Source: Oxalobacter vibrioformis (GTDB lineage Bacteria; Pseudomonadota; Gammaproteobacteria; Burkholderiales; Burkholderiaceae_D). From it: a stretch of DNA of 64,000 bases. Under the pieces are notes generated by a model. The model was not told the DNA's origin. It saw nothing but the letters and a program-made list of their open reading frames with translations, and made no database searches. Positions 8,045 to 18,379 of the stretch are shown piece by piece. Location: contig NZ_CP098242.1 of NCBI RefSeq assembly GCF_027118995.1, forward strand, positions 992,001 to 1,056,000. The letters run 5' to 3'. Position 1 is the first letter of the stretch; each line of letters starts with the position of its first letter. The position numbers were made by a program, and so were the translations under genes.

Positions 8045-8695
8045 TTATCTTCGCTTTGGCCTACCACCTCTTCTTGCCGCCTCTGGAATAATTAGCATGC
8101 CGTCTTTATCAGCCTTTCTCAACCACCCCTTTATTGTTTCCTTTTTTAAATCGGCCACATGGGCTGGCCAAGTAGCATCGTCCATACGAAAGATATTTTC
8201 AATTTCATCAACCACAAAACCAATTCGTTTAGATTTGTCTGCACCCCATATTTCAGCAGCCCGCTGAAAAGCATAGCGTTTGGCCTTCTCGTAATCTTTT
8301 TGGTGCCGACCAATACCAAGTTCGAGCGCTAACGCTCTCGCCTCCCTAGCAAGCAAAGGGGTAACTTTTGTGAGAACAGACAGCAACGTCAGCCCATTTA
8401 TCTCCTCTAGCTCATAAAAGAACTTAGCCTTTCTTTCACGTAAACTATACGCAACTTCCTCGGGATGCATTAACCCCTCTTCAACTTCTTTTTGTACCTG
8501 CTGATCCAGCATGGTTAAAGCGTCAACGATCTTTTTTGCTGTTTTTTCTGCAACAGTATTTTTCTCTGCCGCCCAGTCTACAAAAAATGAAAGCGAGGTA
8601 TCTCGATACTCCTCCTTGTTTCGTAAACGTTTGTGCTCAACTGCGGCAACAGAAAGCACAACAGGCATATCAAATTTAGGTTTTCTTTCGCTCAT
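8045..8695 (-). CDS. Hypothetical island protein (216 aa)
   Basis: A 216-residue, largely helical, charged protein with a basic end (GGRPKRR). The start at 8695 has a strong GGAGGGAGG binding site and lies 20 bases inside the 3' end of the integrase gene, so it was designed to be co-translated with the integrase. No motif is recognised. The IS insertion in the integrase now separates it from the original integrase promoter, so its expression may depend on the IS end or on a local promoter. Confidence 0.6.
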   Translation of the reverse strand: MSERKPKFDMPVVLSVAAVEHKRLRNKEEYRDTSLSFFVDWAAEKNTVAEKTAKKIVDALTMLDQQVQKEVEEGLMHPEEVAYSLRERKAKFFYELEEINGLTLLSVLTKVTPLLAREARALALELGIGRHQKDYEKAKRYAFQRAAEIWGADKSKRIGFVVDEIENIFRMDDATWPAHVADLKKETIKGWLRKADKDGMLIIPEAARRGGRPKRR

Positions 8696-8983
8696 GTCCT
8701 CCCTCCACCTTCAACTCATCCAGATAATCTGCCCATCGTTGCATCATCCTCTTACGCTCTGGCAAATGTGCTGTACGGTTATATGCACGGCCATTAGGGT
8801 CCTTGACAACATGTGCCAACTGATGCTCAATCAAGTCTGGCCGTTCGCCTAAAATTTCATCTAAAATGGTCCTTGCCATAGCTCGAAAGCCATGCGCTGT
8901 CATTTCATCTTTGCTAATCCCCATACGCCGAAAAGCGGCATTGATTGTGTTATCACTCATTGAGCGCTCTCCCGTTCTTTCGC
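8676..8983 (-). pseudogene. P4-type integrase, C-terminal catalytic fragment
   Basis: This is the downstream half of the integrase split by the IS element. It contains the tyrosine recombinase box II: SDNTINAAFRRMG, the H-x-x-R in AHGFRAM, the histidine in HQLAHVV and the nucleophilic tyrosine in RAYNRTAHLPERKRMM. Joining it at 8983 to the N-terminal part at 9879 gives an uninterrupted frame reading YVFPSERTGERSMSDN across the junction. The reconstructed gene has 408 codons including stop, a normal length for P4-type integrases. On its own the fragment lacks the first catalytic arginine and is unlikely to work. Confidence 0.85.
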
Positions 8984-8985
8984 TA

Positions 8986-9878
8986 GATAGCGTCTACTTG
9001 AGTATGGTTAACGCATTCAACCAAAGGGCGATACAGCGCACCTGCACAGCGGCAGCAAATGTCGCGAGATTTTTTGCGTATCTTGTGGCAATACCCCGCC
9101 AGCGTTTGAGATAAAGAAAGACATTTTCCACCAGGTGACGCTTCTGATAAATCTGCCGATCGTAGCTTCTTTTCTCCTTGCGATTTCTTTTCGGGGGTAT
9201 GACCGGTATGATGTTGCGGGATTTTGCATGGTCAAGAATGGCGTTTGAATCATAACCCCGATCCGCCACCAGATGGCGAGGGGATATCCCATCCATTAAC
9301 CGTGAAGCCTGCGTACAATCTGCAACGGTACCCGATGTGACAAGACATCTGACCGGCATACCATTCGCATCCACGGCCAGATGTATTTTTGAGTTGAGCC
9401 CCCTTTTGTGCGCCCCATGCCCTGGTTGCCTCCTCTTGCCCCCGCCGCGTGCGGGTGAATCTTGATGTGACTTGCATCTATCAGAAGCCATTCAAAATCA
9501 GGCTCATCTATCAGGATTTCCAGCAGGCGCTCCCATATGCCCTTGTCGCGCCAGCGGATGAAGCGCTGGTGAACGCTCCCCCATTTTCCGTACTCCGGCA
9601 AAAGATCACGCCAGGGGGCGCCTGTGCGTAATATCCAGAATACAGCATTAATGAAGGTGCGGTTATCTTTGGCTATCCTGCCCCATTGACCAGGCTGTCC
9701 TGGAAGGTGGGGCTCAAGTAAAGCCCAGGCCTGGTCGGATATGTCGTGGCGTCTGTACGCTGGTCTCATGGAATCTCCTGTTAAAGGGTGGTCTTCCTAT
9801 AATGATCATCGCTTCATAACATCTGCCATCTGGCAAACAGAGGGAGTTTTATCTCTTATATCTCATGTAGACACTATC
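8986..9878 (-). mobile_element. IS5-family (IS427-like) insertion sequence, 893 bp
   Basis: The element is bounded by imperfect inverted repeats: GATAGCGTCTACTTGAG at the left end and, reversed, GATAGTGTCTACATGAG at the right end. It is flanked by TA on both sides (8984-8985 and 9879-9880), within a CTAG context, which fits the 2-4 bp duplications of the IS427 group. It contains one transposase gene in two overlapping frames on the minus strand. It sits inside the island integrase in the same orientation as the integrase. Family assignment is from the transposase sequence and end structure; no copy comparison could be made. Confidence 0.88.
8994..9769 (-). CDS. IS5-family DDE transposase (two frames, -1 frameshift)
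   Basis: The first frame (start 9769) encodes the IS5 N-terminal helix-turn-helix region and the first catalytic aspartate in LLIDASHIKIH (D98). The second frame encodes LNSKIHLAVDANGMPVR, the second aspartate in LVADRGYDSN and the glutamate in HLVENVFLYLKRWRG. A run of four A and five G on the minus strand (plus positions 9399-9407) is where the frames meet. A -1 slip there gives TKGG-LNSKIH, the continuous family sequence, and a 258-residue product with D98, D170 and E215. Programmed frameshifting at such runs is known for this group, so the element looks complete and possibly active. Confidence 0.85.
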
Positions 9879-10794
9879 TAGGGAAAACATATTTGCCATG
9901 TCCAGTCAGAGGATGGAGTTCCTGCAAGATCGTAACAGCCTGTTTTGATAATGGAACGATATGAGGCGTATTGGTTTTTGTTGCTATATAGCGCCATTCT
10001 GCCCTTCCCAGATCAATGTCTGACCAAAGTGCTTTTCTTAATTCGCCAGGACGGACAAAAACATAGGGCGCTATCCTCATAGCACAAGCAACAATATATG
10101 AGCCTGTATAACCATCAATCATCCGCAATAACTGTCCTACTTTTTCAGGCTCTGTAATAGCCGCAAGATGTTTGGTTTTGAACGGTTTCAGTGCGCCACG
10201 TAAAGCTGTTATCGGATCATACGTTGCTCTACCTGTCGCTATAGCATAACGCTGAATTTGACCACATATACCTCTTACTCGATGGGCAGTTTCAAGAATA
10301 CCTCTATCTTCCAGTTTCCGGAAAACAGCAAGGTAATCAGGCGCAGTCATATCAATAATAGGCTTTGTTCCAATCCAAGGAAAAACATCTTTTTCAAGGC
10401 GGCTCAAGATGTTTTTTAAAGTTCTCTCTTCCAAAGCACTGCTTTGCTTTTCATACCACTCACGAGCAATCACTTCGAAGCTGTTTGCGGCTTGTTCCTT
10501 TTGGAGTGCCTTCTGTGCCTTTTTCGCAGCAACAGGATCACCGCCCTTTGCTCTCAGTTTACGAACCTCCTCACGATGCTGCCTCGCCTGCTCAAGCGAA
10601 ATATCAGGATACTTTCCAAACGAAAGCACATTCTCTTTACCGTTGGCGCCCCTGATTTTCATATGCCATAGCTTGCTGCCATGAGGATAAACCGATAGGT
10701 ACAAACCGCCTCCATCGAACATCCTATACAGCCTCTCCTTAGGCTTTGCATTCTTTACCTGCATAGGGGATAAGGGCTTGATGATTTTCGCCAC
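9879..10794 (-). pseudogene. P4-type tyrosine integrase, N-terminal fragment (IS-disrupted)
   Basis: The start MAKIIKPLSPMQVKNAKPKERLYRMFDGGGLYL begins the DUF4102 arm-type DNA-binding domain of P4-like integrases. A core-binding domain follows (about residues 100-200), then the first catalytic arginine in FVRPGELRKALW and the conserved lysine region in YIATKTNTPHIVPLS. The frame is cut at YVFP by the IS element, two codons from a stop inside the IS. Start and promoter face tRNA-Arg 174 bases away, the usual arrangement for an integrase beside its attachment site. The island is therefore probably locked in place unless a partner integrase acts in trans. Confidence 0.88.
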
Positions 10795-10968
10795 AACACA
10801 TCCTTTTGGGGGTAATGATTTTTTATAAGGGTAATTTATTCAAAATATTACCCTTATACTCAAAGGATGTAAACGAACGCCACCGGACAAATAAAAACAG
10901 AAAACCCGCTAAAATACAATGTTTTATACGGGTTAACGAACAGCGCCGGTCTTTATTGAAGAAACTGC

Positions 10969-11043
10969 TGGCCTCGCCGGCAGGAATCGAACCTGCATCC
11001 CACGCTTAGGAGGCGTGTGCACTATCCATTGTGCTACGGCGAG
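10969..11043 (-). tRNA. tRNA-Arg (anticodon CCT)
   Basis: A 75-base cloverleaf including an encoded CCA end. The acceptor stem CTCGCCG/CGGCGAG is perfect, the D stem is GCAC/GTGC, the anticodon stem CACGC/GCGTG encloses the loop CTCCTAA (anticodon CCT), and the T arm is GCAGG-TTCGATT-CCTGC. It reads AGG codons. Its 3' end borders the island and is the likely attachment site for the neighbouring integrase. A TACAAT box about 30 bases upstream on the minus strand could be its -10 element. Confidence 0.93.
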
Positions 11044-11182
11044 TCCTTAAGACTGTACTCTGCGGCGTCATTGTACCGCAACGGAACGCTTCAGACGAGG
11101 GAGAATAAGTGATTACTGTGTCAAACAGGATCACTTGTTAAAATAGCCTGAAATTTCCACCACCTGAATTATTTGTTCTCTT

Positions 11183-13090
11183 ATGGCGCTCATCTCGTTT
11201 ACCAATGCCCAACTGGCTTTCGGCCACTTTCCCATGCTGGACCATGCTGATTTCACGCTTGAGCCTGGTGAGCGCGTGGGCCTGATCGGCCGTAATGGCA
11301 CGGGCAAGTCCTCCCTGCTCCAGGTCTTGGCCGGAAAAAGCCTTCTGGATGATGGGCTTTTTTCCGTACAGCAGGGTTTGAGAATTGCCTATGTTGAACA
11401 GGAGCCCCTGTTTTCTCCCGACCTGTCCGTTTTTGAAGCGGTTGCCTCGGGGCTGTCTGATATCCAGTCCATGCTGGCCGAATATGAAACACTGACGGCC
11501 CAACTGGGAGAACGCCATGACGACGCCATTCTGGACAAGATGCATGAGCTCCAGGGAAAGCTGGATGCCAGCAATGCCTGGAACCTGGAAAACCAGGTTG
11601 AAACCATACTCCAGCAACTCGGGCTGGAAAAAAATGACGTCATGGGAACGCTTTCCGGCGGCATGCAGAAAAGAGTCGCGCTGGCACATGGCCTGGTCAC
11701 TGCACCGGATGTTTTATTACTGGACGAACCGACCAACCATCTCGATTTTGAATCCATCCTGTGGCTTGAATCTCTCCTGAATGACTTCAGGGGAAGTATT
11801 GTTTTTATCACCCACGATCGCCAGTTTCTCGATAACGTGGCAACCCGTATTATTGAGCTCGACAGGGGAAGGCTCCTTTCCTATCCGGGCAACTTTTCCG
11901 CTTACAAAACCCGAAAAGCCGAACAACTGGCCGTGGAGGAAGTGGAAAATGCCAAATTCGACAAATTCCTGGCACAGGAAGAAGTCTGGATCAGGAAAGG
12001 TATTCAGGCCAGACGAACCCGGAATGAAGGGCGTGTCAGGCGATTGCAGGATCTGCGCGCAACGCGTGTCGCACGGCGCGACCAGCAGGGACAGGTACGC
12101 ATGGATGTGTCAGCCGGTGAGCGTTCCGGAAGAATGGTTGCCGAACTGGAGCATATTGCCAAAAGCTACGGTGACAAAGTGATTGTTCGTGATTTTTCAG
12201 ACACAATCCTTCGTGGCGACAAGGTCGGACTGATCGGGCCCAATGGCGTGGGAAAAACGACACTGTTACGCATGATCTTAGGGGAAGAAGCCCCTGATGA
12301 GGGCAGTATCCGGCAAGGGGCCAATCTGCAGATCGCGTATTTTGACCAGATGCGGGCGCAGTTAAACGATGAAGCCAGTCTCGTCGATACCATATCGCCC
12401 GGCAGTGAATGGATTGAAATCGGGGGCCAGAAAAAGCATGTCATGAGCTATCTGGGTGATTTCCTTTTCACACCGGAACGTGCCCGTTCACCGGTCAAGT
12501 CGCTTTCCGGCGGAGAGCGAAACCGCCTGCTCTTGGCCCGGCTCTTTGCCCGCCCGGCCAATGTGCTGGTACTGGACGAGCCGACCAATGATCTGGATAT
12601 TGATACGCTGGAGCTGCTGGAAGAACTCCTGCAGGATTACAATGGCACGGTTTTTCTGGTCAGCCATGACCGCACCTTCATTGATAATGTGGTCACTCAG
12701 GTGATTGCAGCTGAAGGCAATGGCATCTGGCGGGAATACCCGGGCGGATACAGCGATTGGGAACGGATGCGCCCCAAACCCGATACGTCTGTTGACAACA
12801 GGACATCCACAAAAAGCCAGCCATCTTCTCCCAAAAAAGACCCATCGGCTCCTGCACGACGTAAAAAACTGAGTTACAAGGATCAGCGGGAACTGGATGA
12901 ACTCCCCGACCGGATCGCGGCGCTGGAAGAAGAACAGCAGGCAATTGCTGTCAGACTCTCAGATCCGGATCTGTATAAAAACGACAGGGAGGAAAGTGTA
13001 CAGCTCAATCAGCGTTTTACGGAAATTGAGGATGAGCTGATGGCCTGCATGACGCGTTGGGAAGCCATTGAGGCAAGCCTCAAGGAATAG
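11183..13090 (+). CDS. uup: ABC-F ATPase Uup
   Basis: A soluble 635-residue ABC-F protein with two nucleotide-binding domains and no membrane segments. The first domain has Walker A GRNGTGKSS (36-44), signature LSGGMQKR and LLLDEPTNHLD; the second has GPNGVGKTT, LSGGERNR and VLVLDEPTNDLD. Between them lies a basic linker (RRTRNEGRVRRLQDLR), and the C-terminus is a lysine-rich stretch followed by a coiled coil (RIAALEEEQQAIAVRL), which distinguishes Uup from other ABC-F paralogues. Members act on ribosomes or on branched DNA intermediates; E. coli Uup suppresses transposon precise excision and affects ribosome assembly. It ends 8 bases before the convergent murJ. Confidence 0.92.
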   Translation: MALISFTNAQLAFGHFPMLDHADFTLEPGERVGLIGRNGTGKSSLLQVLAGKSLLDDGLFSVQQGLRIAYVEQEPLFSPDLSVFEAVASGLSDIQSMLAEYETLTAQLGERHDDAILDKMHELQGKLDASNAWNLENQVETILQQLGLEKNDVMGTLSGGMQKRVALAHGLVTAPDVLLLDEPTNHLDFESILWLESLLNDFRGSIVFITHDRQFLDNVATRIIELDRGRLLSYPGNFSAYKTRKAEQLAVEEVENAKFDKFLAQEEVWIRKGIQARRTRNEGRVRRLQDLRATRVARRDQQGQVRMDVSAGERSGRMVAELEHIAKSYGDKVIVRDFSDTILRGDKVGLIGPNGVGKTTLLRMILGEEAPDEGSIRQGANLQIAYFDQMRAQLNDEASLVDTISPGSEWIEIGGQKKHVMSYLGDFLFTPERARSPVKSLSGGERNRLLLARLFARPANVLVLDEPTNDLDIDTLELLEELLQDYNGTVFLVSHDRTFIDNVVTQVIAAEGNGIWREYPGGYSDWERMRPKPDTSVDNRTSTKSQPSSPKKDPSAPARRKKLSYKDQRELDELPDRIAALEEEQQAIAVRLSDPDLYKNDREESVQLNQRFTEIEDELMACMTRWEAIEASLKE

Positions 13091-13098
13091 TGCGGGGA

Positions 13099-14649
13099 TT
13101 ACGACGCAATGCGTTTAAAGTCACGCGGCCTGAAACCCATGGCCAAAAGCGCGCCGAAATAAACCACCCCGCACAGCGTCATCACACCGGCAAGCACTCC
13201 TGCCCGATATAACGGTGTCGACTGCATGCCGGTCCAGTCAAAGTAAGAAGCGGCCCAGAGTGCGACACCCGCCAGCAAAAATAACGCGCCTGCCAGCTTG
13301 GTCAGAAACATCAGCCAGCCGGCCACCGGGGTATAAATGCCGCGCCGCCTTAACCCGATGTACAGGCAAACGGCATTGACACAGGCGCCCAACCCGATGG
13401 CCAGTGCCAGGCCGGCATGCGCAATCCAGGGCACAAAGACCAGGTTCATGAGCTGCGTAATAATCAGGACCACAACGGCAATTTTGACCGGCGTCCTGAT
13501 ATCCTGCTTGGCATAAAATCCGGGAGCCAGAATTCTGACCAGAATCAGCCCGATGAGTCCCACCCCATAGGCCACAAGCGCGTTGGATGTCATGGAGACA
13601 TCCTGCACATTGAATTTGCCGTAATGAAAAAGCGTGGTCGTAAAAGGCTCCGGCAGGGTCATCAGAAAAACAGCGGCCGGCATGGCAAGAAGAAATGTCA
13701 GCCTTAACCCCCAATCCAGCAGGGCGGAATACTCTTCCGTATCCTGTTTTGCGTGGGCCCGCGAAAGGCTCGGCAAGAGGATCGTCCCCAGTGCGACACC
13801 CAACAGTGCGTTGGGAAATTCCATCAGCCTGTCCGCATAGGAAAGCCAGGAAACGCTGCCATTGGGCAGATGGGAGGCGATATTGGTATTGATCATCAGG
13901 CTGATCTGCGCCACCGATACCGCAAATGTGGCCGGAATCATCTGGCTGATGACTCTTCTGACGCCTTCATTGCGAAAGACGGCAAAAACCCGGAAAGAAA
14001 TCCGGGGAAGCATATTGATTTTCTTCAGCGCCGGAATCTGGATAAGCAACTGGAGCAACCCGCCGACAAAAACCGCAAAAGCCAGTGCATAAACCGGCTG
14101 GTCCATATGCGGCGCAACAAAAAGCGACGCAACAATAAAAGACACATTCAAAAGAACCGGGGTAAAAGCCGGTATCCGGAATTCACGCCAGGTATTCAAA
14201 ATGCCGCCTGCCAGCGCAACCAGTGACATGAACAGGATGTACGGAAACATGATGCGCGTCATGACAACCGATGATTGGAAAACGGCCGGATTATCATCAA
14301 ATCCTGTCGCAATCAGGAACACAACCGTCGGGGCAGTGATGACGCCTATCACCGTTACTATCATCAATGCCCAAAAAAGTGCCGAAGCAACTTTGTTTAC
14401 CAGTTCACGGGTAGCATCGGCTCCCTTCTGGTTGGTATATTCAGCAAGAATAGGGACAAAAGCCTGGGAAAAAGCGCCTTCGGCAAAAAGCCTTCTTAAC
14501 AGATTGGGAATGCGGAATGCCACAAAAAATGCATCTGTAAAACCCGATGCACCAAAAGCACGCGCAATCAGCAATTCGCGTATCAGGCCGGTGATACGCG
14601 AAAGCATGGTCATGCCAGAGATGGTAAAAAGGGTTTTCAACAGGTTCAT
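13099..14649 (-). CDS. murJ: Lipid II flippase MurJ
   Basis: A 516-residue multi-pass membrane protein of the MVF/MviN family. It starts with NLLKTLFTISGMTMLSRITGLIRELLIARAFGAS, and FRIPNLLRRLFAEGAFSQAFVPI follows, the highly conserved N-terminal block containing functionally important arginines. About 14 membrane helices can be traced. MurJ moves the peptidoglycan precursor lipid II across the inner membrane. It is a single minus-strand gene, convergent with uup and divergent from the rplU operon. Confidence 0.95.
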   Translation of the reverse strand: MNLLKTLFTISGMTMLSRITGLIRELLIARAFGASGFTDAFFVAFRIPNLLRRLFAEGAFSQAFVPILAEYTNQKGADATRELVNKVASALFWALMIVTVIGVITAPTVVFLIATGFDDNPAVFQSSVVMTRIMFPYILFMSLVALAGGILNTWREFRIPAFTPVLLNVSFIVASLFVAPHMDQPVYALAFAVFVGGLLQLLIQIPALKKINMLPRISFRVFAVFRNEGVRRVISQMIPATFAVSVAQISLMINTNIASHLPNGSVSWLSYADRLMEFPNALLGVALGTILLPSLSRAHAKQDTEEYSALLDWGLRLTFLLAMPAAVFLMTLPEPFTTTLFHYGKFNVQDVSMTSNALVAYGVGLIGLILVRILAPGFYAKQDIRTPVKIAVVVLIITQLMNLVFVPWIAHAGLALAIGLGACVNAVCLYIGLRRRGIYTPVAGWLMFLTKLAGALFLLAGVALWAASYFDWTGMQSTPLYRAGVLAGVMTLCGVVYFGALLAMGFRPRDFKRIAS

Positions 14650-14751
14650 GGACAGGCATTATAGACCCACACGTGTCCGATTCATCGTCAAAGCCGCTTT
14701 GCCGGCCAAAAAATTGCCTTTGCGCCGCGAAAATAAATTTGTCACCAGGCT

Positions 14752-14780
14752 TTGACTGGAATTCCAACTCGCTGTATAAT
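14752..14780 (+). promoter_or_regulatory. Sigma-70 promoter of rplU-rpmA
   Basis: TTGACT (14752-14757) and a perfect TATAAT (14775-14780) are separated by 17 bases, an almost ideal housekeeping promoter. It lies about 70 bases upstream of the rplU start and points toward the ribosomal protein operon. Confidence 0.85.
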
Positions 14781-14850
14781 CAGCAGTTTTCCAGATTCAC
14801 CCTGATATTTTTCAGGCTTTTTACAATTTAACAATTCAGATGGAGTTTCC

Positions 14851-15162
14851 ATGTACGCGGTCATAAAAACCGGCGGCAAACAATACAAGGTTGTTGCCGG
14901 CAAAAAATATAAAGTAGAACAGATACCGGCAGACATTGGATCCGAAATCACTATCGATCAGGTTCTTGCAGTTGGTGAAGGCGAAAGTATCCGCTTTGGC
15001 ACACCATTGGTCGACGGTGCGACGGTTCAAGCTACGGTAGTGACGCAAGGGCGTCATCCTAAAGTCACAATTTTCAAGATGCGTCGTCGCAAGCATTACC
15101 AGAAGCGCCAGGGCCATCGTCAAAACTACACCGAACTGCAAATCGTTTCCATCAACGCCTAA
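14851..15162 (+). CDS. rplU: 50S ribosomal protein L21
   Basis: A 103-residue protein with the complete L21 pattern: [14 protein letters not shown] at the start, [41 protein letters not shown] toward the end. It binds 23S rRNA in the large subunit near L20. It is the first gene of the usual rplU-rpmA-obgE run, 44 bases before rpmA, with a strong promoter upstream. Confidence 0.98.
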   Translation: MYAVIKTGGKQYKVVAGKKYKVEQIPADIGSEITIDQVLAVGEGESIRFGTPLVDGATVQATVVTQGRHPKVTIFKMRRRKHYQKRQGHRQNYTELQIVSINA

Positions 15163-15206
15163 CCAGCGGTTGTTCACTTAGAAACGAATTTATTCAGGAG
15201 CTTGAA

Positions 15207-15464
15207 ATGGCACACAAAAAAGGTGGCGGCACAACCAGAAATGGCCGCGATTCACACTCAAAACGCCTGGGCGTTAAAGTTTATGGTGGACAATCCATCA
15301 ACGCAGGCGGCATTATTATCCGTCAGCGCGGCACATCCGTACATCCGGGTGACAATGTCGGCATGGGCAAAGACCACACCCTGTTCGCACTGGTAGACGG
15401 CAAAGTCAAATTTGTTGTCAAAGGCGAAAAAAACAGGCAATACGCAACGGTTGTTCCTGCGTAA
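15207..15464 (+). CDS. rpmA: 50S ribosomal protein L27
   Basis: An 85-residue protein beginning [16 protein letters not shown], the flexible N-terminal tail that reaches toward the peptidyl transferase centre, followed by [12 protein letters not shown] and the conserved barrel. There is no N-terminal extension of the Firmicutes type, so no protease processing is expected. AGGAG precedes the start by about ten bases. A terminator follows before obgE. Confidence 0.98.
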   Translation: MAHKKGGGTTRNGRDSHSKRLGVKVYGGQSINAGGIIIRQRGTSVHPGDNVGMGKDHTLFALVDGKVKFVVKGEKNRQYATVVPA

Positions 15465-15490
15465 GCCAGCAAGATAAAAGCATCGGATAG

Positions 15491-16666
<1,176 letters not shown>

Positions 16667-16684
16667 CCCTTTTCCGGCACTCCT

Positions 16685-17803
16685 ATGAAATCTGTCATCC
16701 CCCATGCAAAACGCCTGATCGTCAAGATCGGCTCATCCTTGCTGACAGATAATGGAAAGGGGCTGGATCATGCTGCCATTGCCCGCTGGGCCGCCCAGAT
16801 TGCACAACTTCGTTCATTGGGCAAGGAAATCATTCTGGTGAGCTCCGGCGCCATTGCAGAAGGTATGCTCAGGCTCGGCTTTGACAAGCGGCCAGCAGAT
16901 ATTCACAAACTGCAGGCCTGTGCCGCTGTCGGACAAATGGGACTGATCCAGATCTATGAAAGCAGCTTCAGGGCGTATCACATCCACACAGCCCAGGTTC
17001 TTTTAACGCACGCAGATCTGTCTGATCGTGAGCGATATCTGAATGCACGCTCCACTTTGCTGGAACTGCTTCACATGGGTGTTATCCCCATCATAAATGA
17101 AAATGACACGGTCGTAACAGATGAAATCCAGTTTGGCGACAACGACACGCTGGGTGCACTGGTTGCCAATCTGGTTGAAGCGCATGCCCTGATTATCCTG
17201 ACTGACCAGGAAGGCCTCTTTAATGCCGACCCGCGAAAAAATCCGGAAGCTGAACTGATCCGCTATGCGCGGGCAGGAGATCCCGAACTGGAAAAAATGG
17301 CCGGAGGGGCGGGCAGCGAAATTGGGCGTGGCGGCATGCTGACAAAGGTGCTGGCGGCCAAACGGGCTGCCCGCTCTGGTGCGCACACCGTAATTGCCTG
17401 GGGCAAGCTGGAAAATGTGCTGGTCAGGCTGGCAGCAGGAGAAATGATTGGCAGCCAGTTAGAAGCCCCTTCCGGGCATCTGCAGGCAAAAAAGCAATGG
17501 ATGATCGATCACCTGCAGACGGCAGGAAAGGTTTTCCTGGATACCGGCGCGGTACAGAAAGTGCTGAAAGATGGCAAATCCCTGCTCCCGATCGGGGTAA
17601 CGGAAATTCGCGGCGACTTCAGACGAGGTGAAGTCATCGCATGCTTTGATGAATCAGGACGAGAGATCGCACGAGGACTCAGCAACTACTCCAGCTCGGA
17701 TGCACAACGCATCCTTCGTCACAACTCCTCTGAAATCGCCGATATTCTCGGCTATCATGGCGCACCGGAACTCATTCACCGGGACAATCTGGTTTTATTG
17801 TAA
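16685..17803 (+). CDS. proB: Glutamate 5-kinase ProB
   Basis: A 372-residue enzyme that phosphorylates L-glutamate, the first step of proline synthesis. The amino-acid kinase domain is marked by [19 protein letters not shown] near the start, SSGAIAEGM, the substrate loop [10 protein letters not shown] and [14 protein letters not shown]. Residues after about 280 form a PUA domain ([21 protein letters not shown]). It directly follows obgE, and its stop abuts the stop of the convergent CNP1-like gene with no gap. Confidence 0.96.
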   Translation: MKSVIPHAKRLIVKIGSSLLTDNGKGLDHAAIARWAAQIAQLRSLGKEIILVSSGAIAEGMLRLGFDKRPADIHKLQACAAVGQMGLIQIYESSFRAYHIHTAQVLLTHADLSDRERYLNARSTLLELLHMGVIPIINENDTVVTDEIQFGDNDTLGALVANLVEAHALIILTDQEGLFNADPRKNPEAELIRYARAGDPELEKMAGGAGSEIGRGGMLTKVLAAKRAARSGAHTVIAWGKLENVLVRLAAGEMIGSQLEAPSGHLQAKKQWMIDHLQTAGKVFLDTGAVQKVLKDGKSLLPIGVTEIRGDFRRGEVIACFDESGREIARGLSNYSSSDAQRILRHNSSEIADILGYHGAPELIHRDNLVLL

Positions 17804-18376
17804 TCAGAAACGATTATCGTATTTAGACCCCTGCAGGGAACGGTTGTAGCGAATGCGGAAAATCATCTGATCCACCGTGCCCGCAATTCCCTTGCCCTGG
17901 CAGAAATAATCCAGTGCCAGTGACGCCTGAGGCCGATTCGCTGACTGAAACTGGATATCCGTCCATTCACTCCGGCGGGAAGGCGACCACTTGCCATCGT
18001 AGGTTCCCATGGCGTACCGTTTGAAAAAGCCGCCATCGCATTTCAACCCCTCATACGTAATGTTTTTTGCACCTCCAGAACTGACGCCAACAAGGGTGTA
18101 ACGGACCTCATCTTCGCCAACCACCAGCGATTTTTCATCAATGAAAAACTTCTGCGTCTGGATCGGGCTGACATAAAACGGCAATAAATTCTCTTCTTTC
18201 GGGAAATCAGGAAACTCAACCTTCCATTCTTTTTTCGGCTTATCCTCGTCGTCATCTGCCATACCGTGATATCTCGTTCCGGACATGGGCACAGGCTGGG
18301 CCAGCACATTCAGGCAAAAACAGGAAAAAAGCAGAATGACGCCAAATTTAAGCCCGCGGATATTATTTTTCTTCAT
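17804..18376 (-). CDS. CNP1-like family exported protein
   Basis: A 190-residue protein with a signal peptide (KKNNIRGLKFGVILLFSCFCLNVLAQ) followed by a domain of the CNP1-like family: FPDFPKEENLLPFYVS, KFFIDEKSLVVGEDEVRYTLVG, NITYEGLKCDGGFFKRYAMG and a final SLQGSKYDNRF. The family is named after a Neisseria cryptic neisserial protein and is found in Betaproteobacteria next to rppH; its function is unknown. It begins 3 bases after the rppH stop and is clearly in one operon with it. The cysteine at residue 20 of the signal region could be a lipobox variant, but that is uncertain. Confidence 0.8.
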   Translation of the reverse strand: MKKNNIRGLKFGVILLFSCFCLNVLAQPVPMSGTRYHGMADDDEDKPKKEWKVEFPDFPKEENLLPFYVSPIQTQKFFIDEKSLVVGEDEVRYTLVGVSSGGAKNITYEGLKCDGGFFKRYAMGTYDGKWSPSRRSEWTDIQFQSANRPQASLALDYFCQGKGIAGTVDQMIFRIRYNRSLQGSKYDNRF

Positions 18377-18379
18377 GCA

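Larger units (their letters stand above)
1..10968. mobile_element. Genomic island (right part) at tRNA-Arg(CCT)
   Basis: This AT-rich block lies between the window edge and the 3' end of tRNA-Arg(CCT). It carries a tyrosine integrase whose start faces the tRNA, an AlpA-type regulator, a primase/DUF3987 protein, a DUF5681 protein, an IS element and a methylase-ATPase-HEPN operon. Genes beyond the tRNA (uup onward) are ordinary core genes with a more GC-rich composition. P4-type integrases commonly use tRNA 3' ends as attachment sites, so the tRNA end is the likely attachment boundary. The other boundary is not in the window: I see no second copy of the tRNA 3' end on the left, so the island runs off the left edge. 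The boundary at the tRNA is inferred. Confidence 0.8.

Noticed and set aside
10806..11009. 67-codon plus-strand frame between the integrase and the tRNA
   Set aside because: It runs into the tRNA-Arg gene on the other strand and has no family features; the end of its protein is simply the tRNA read as codons.
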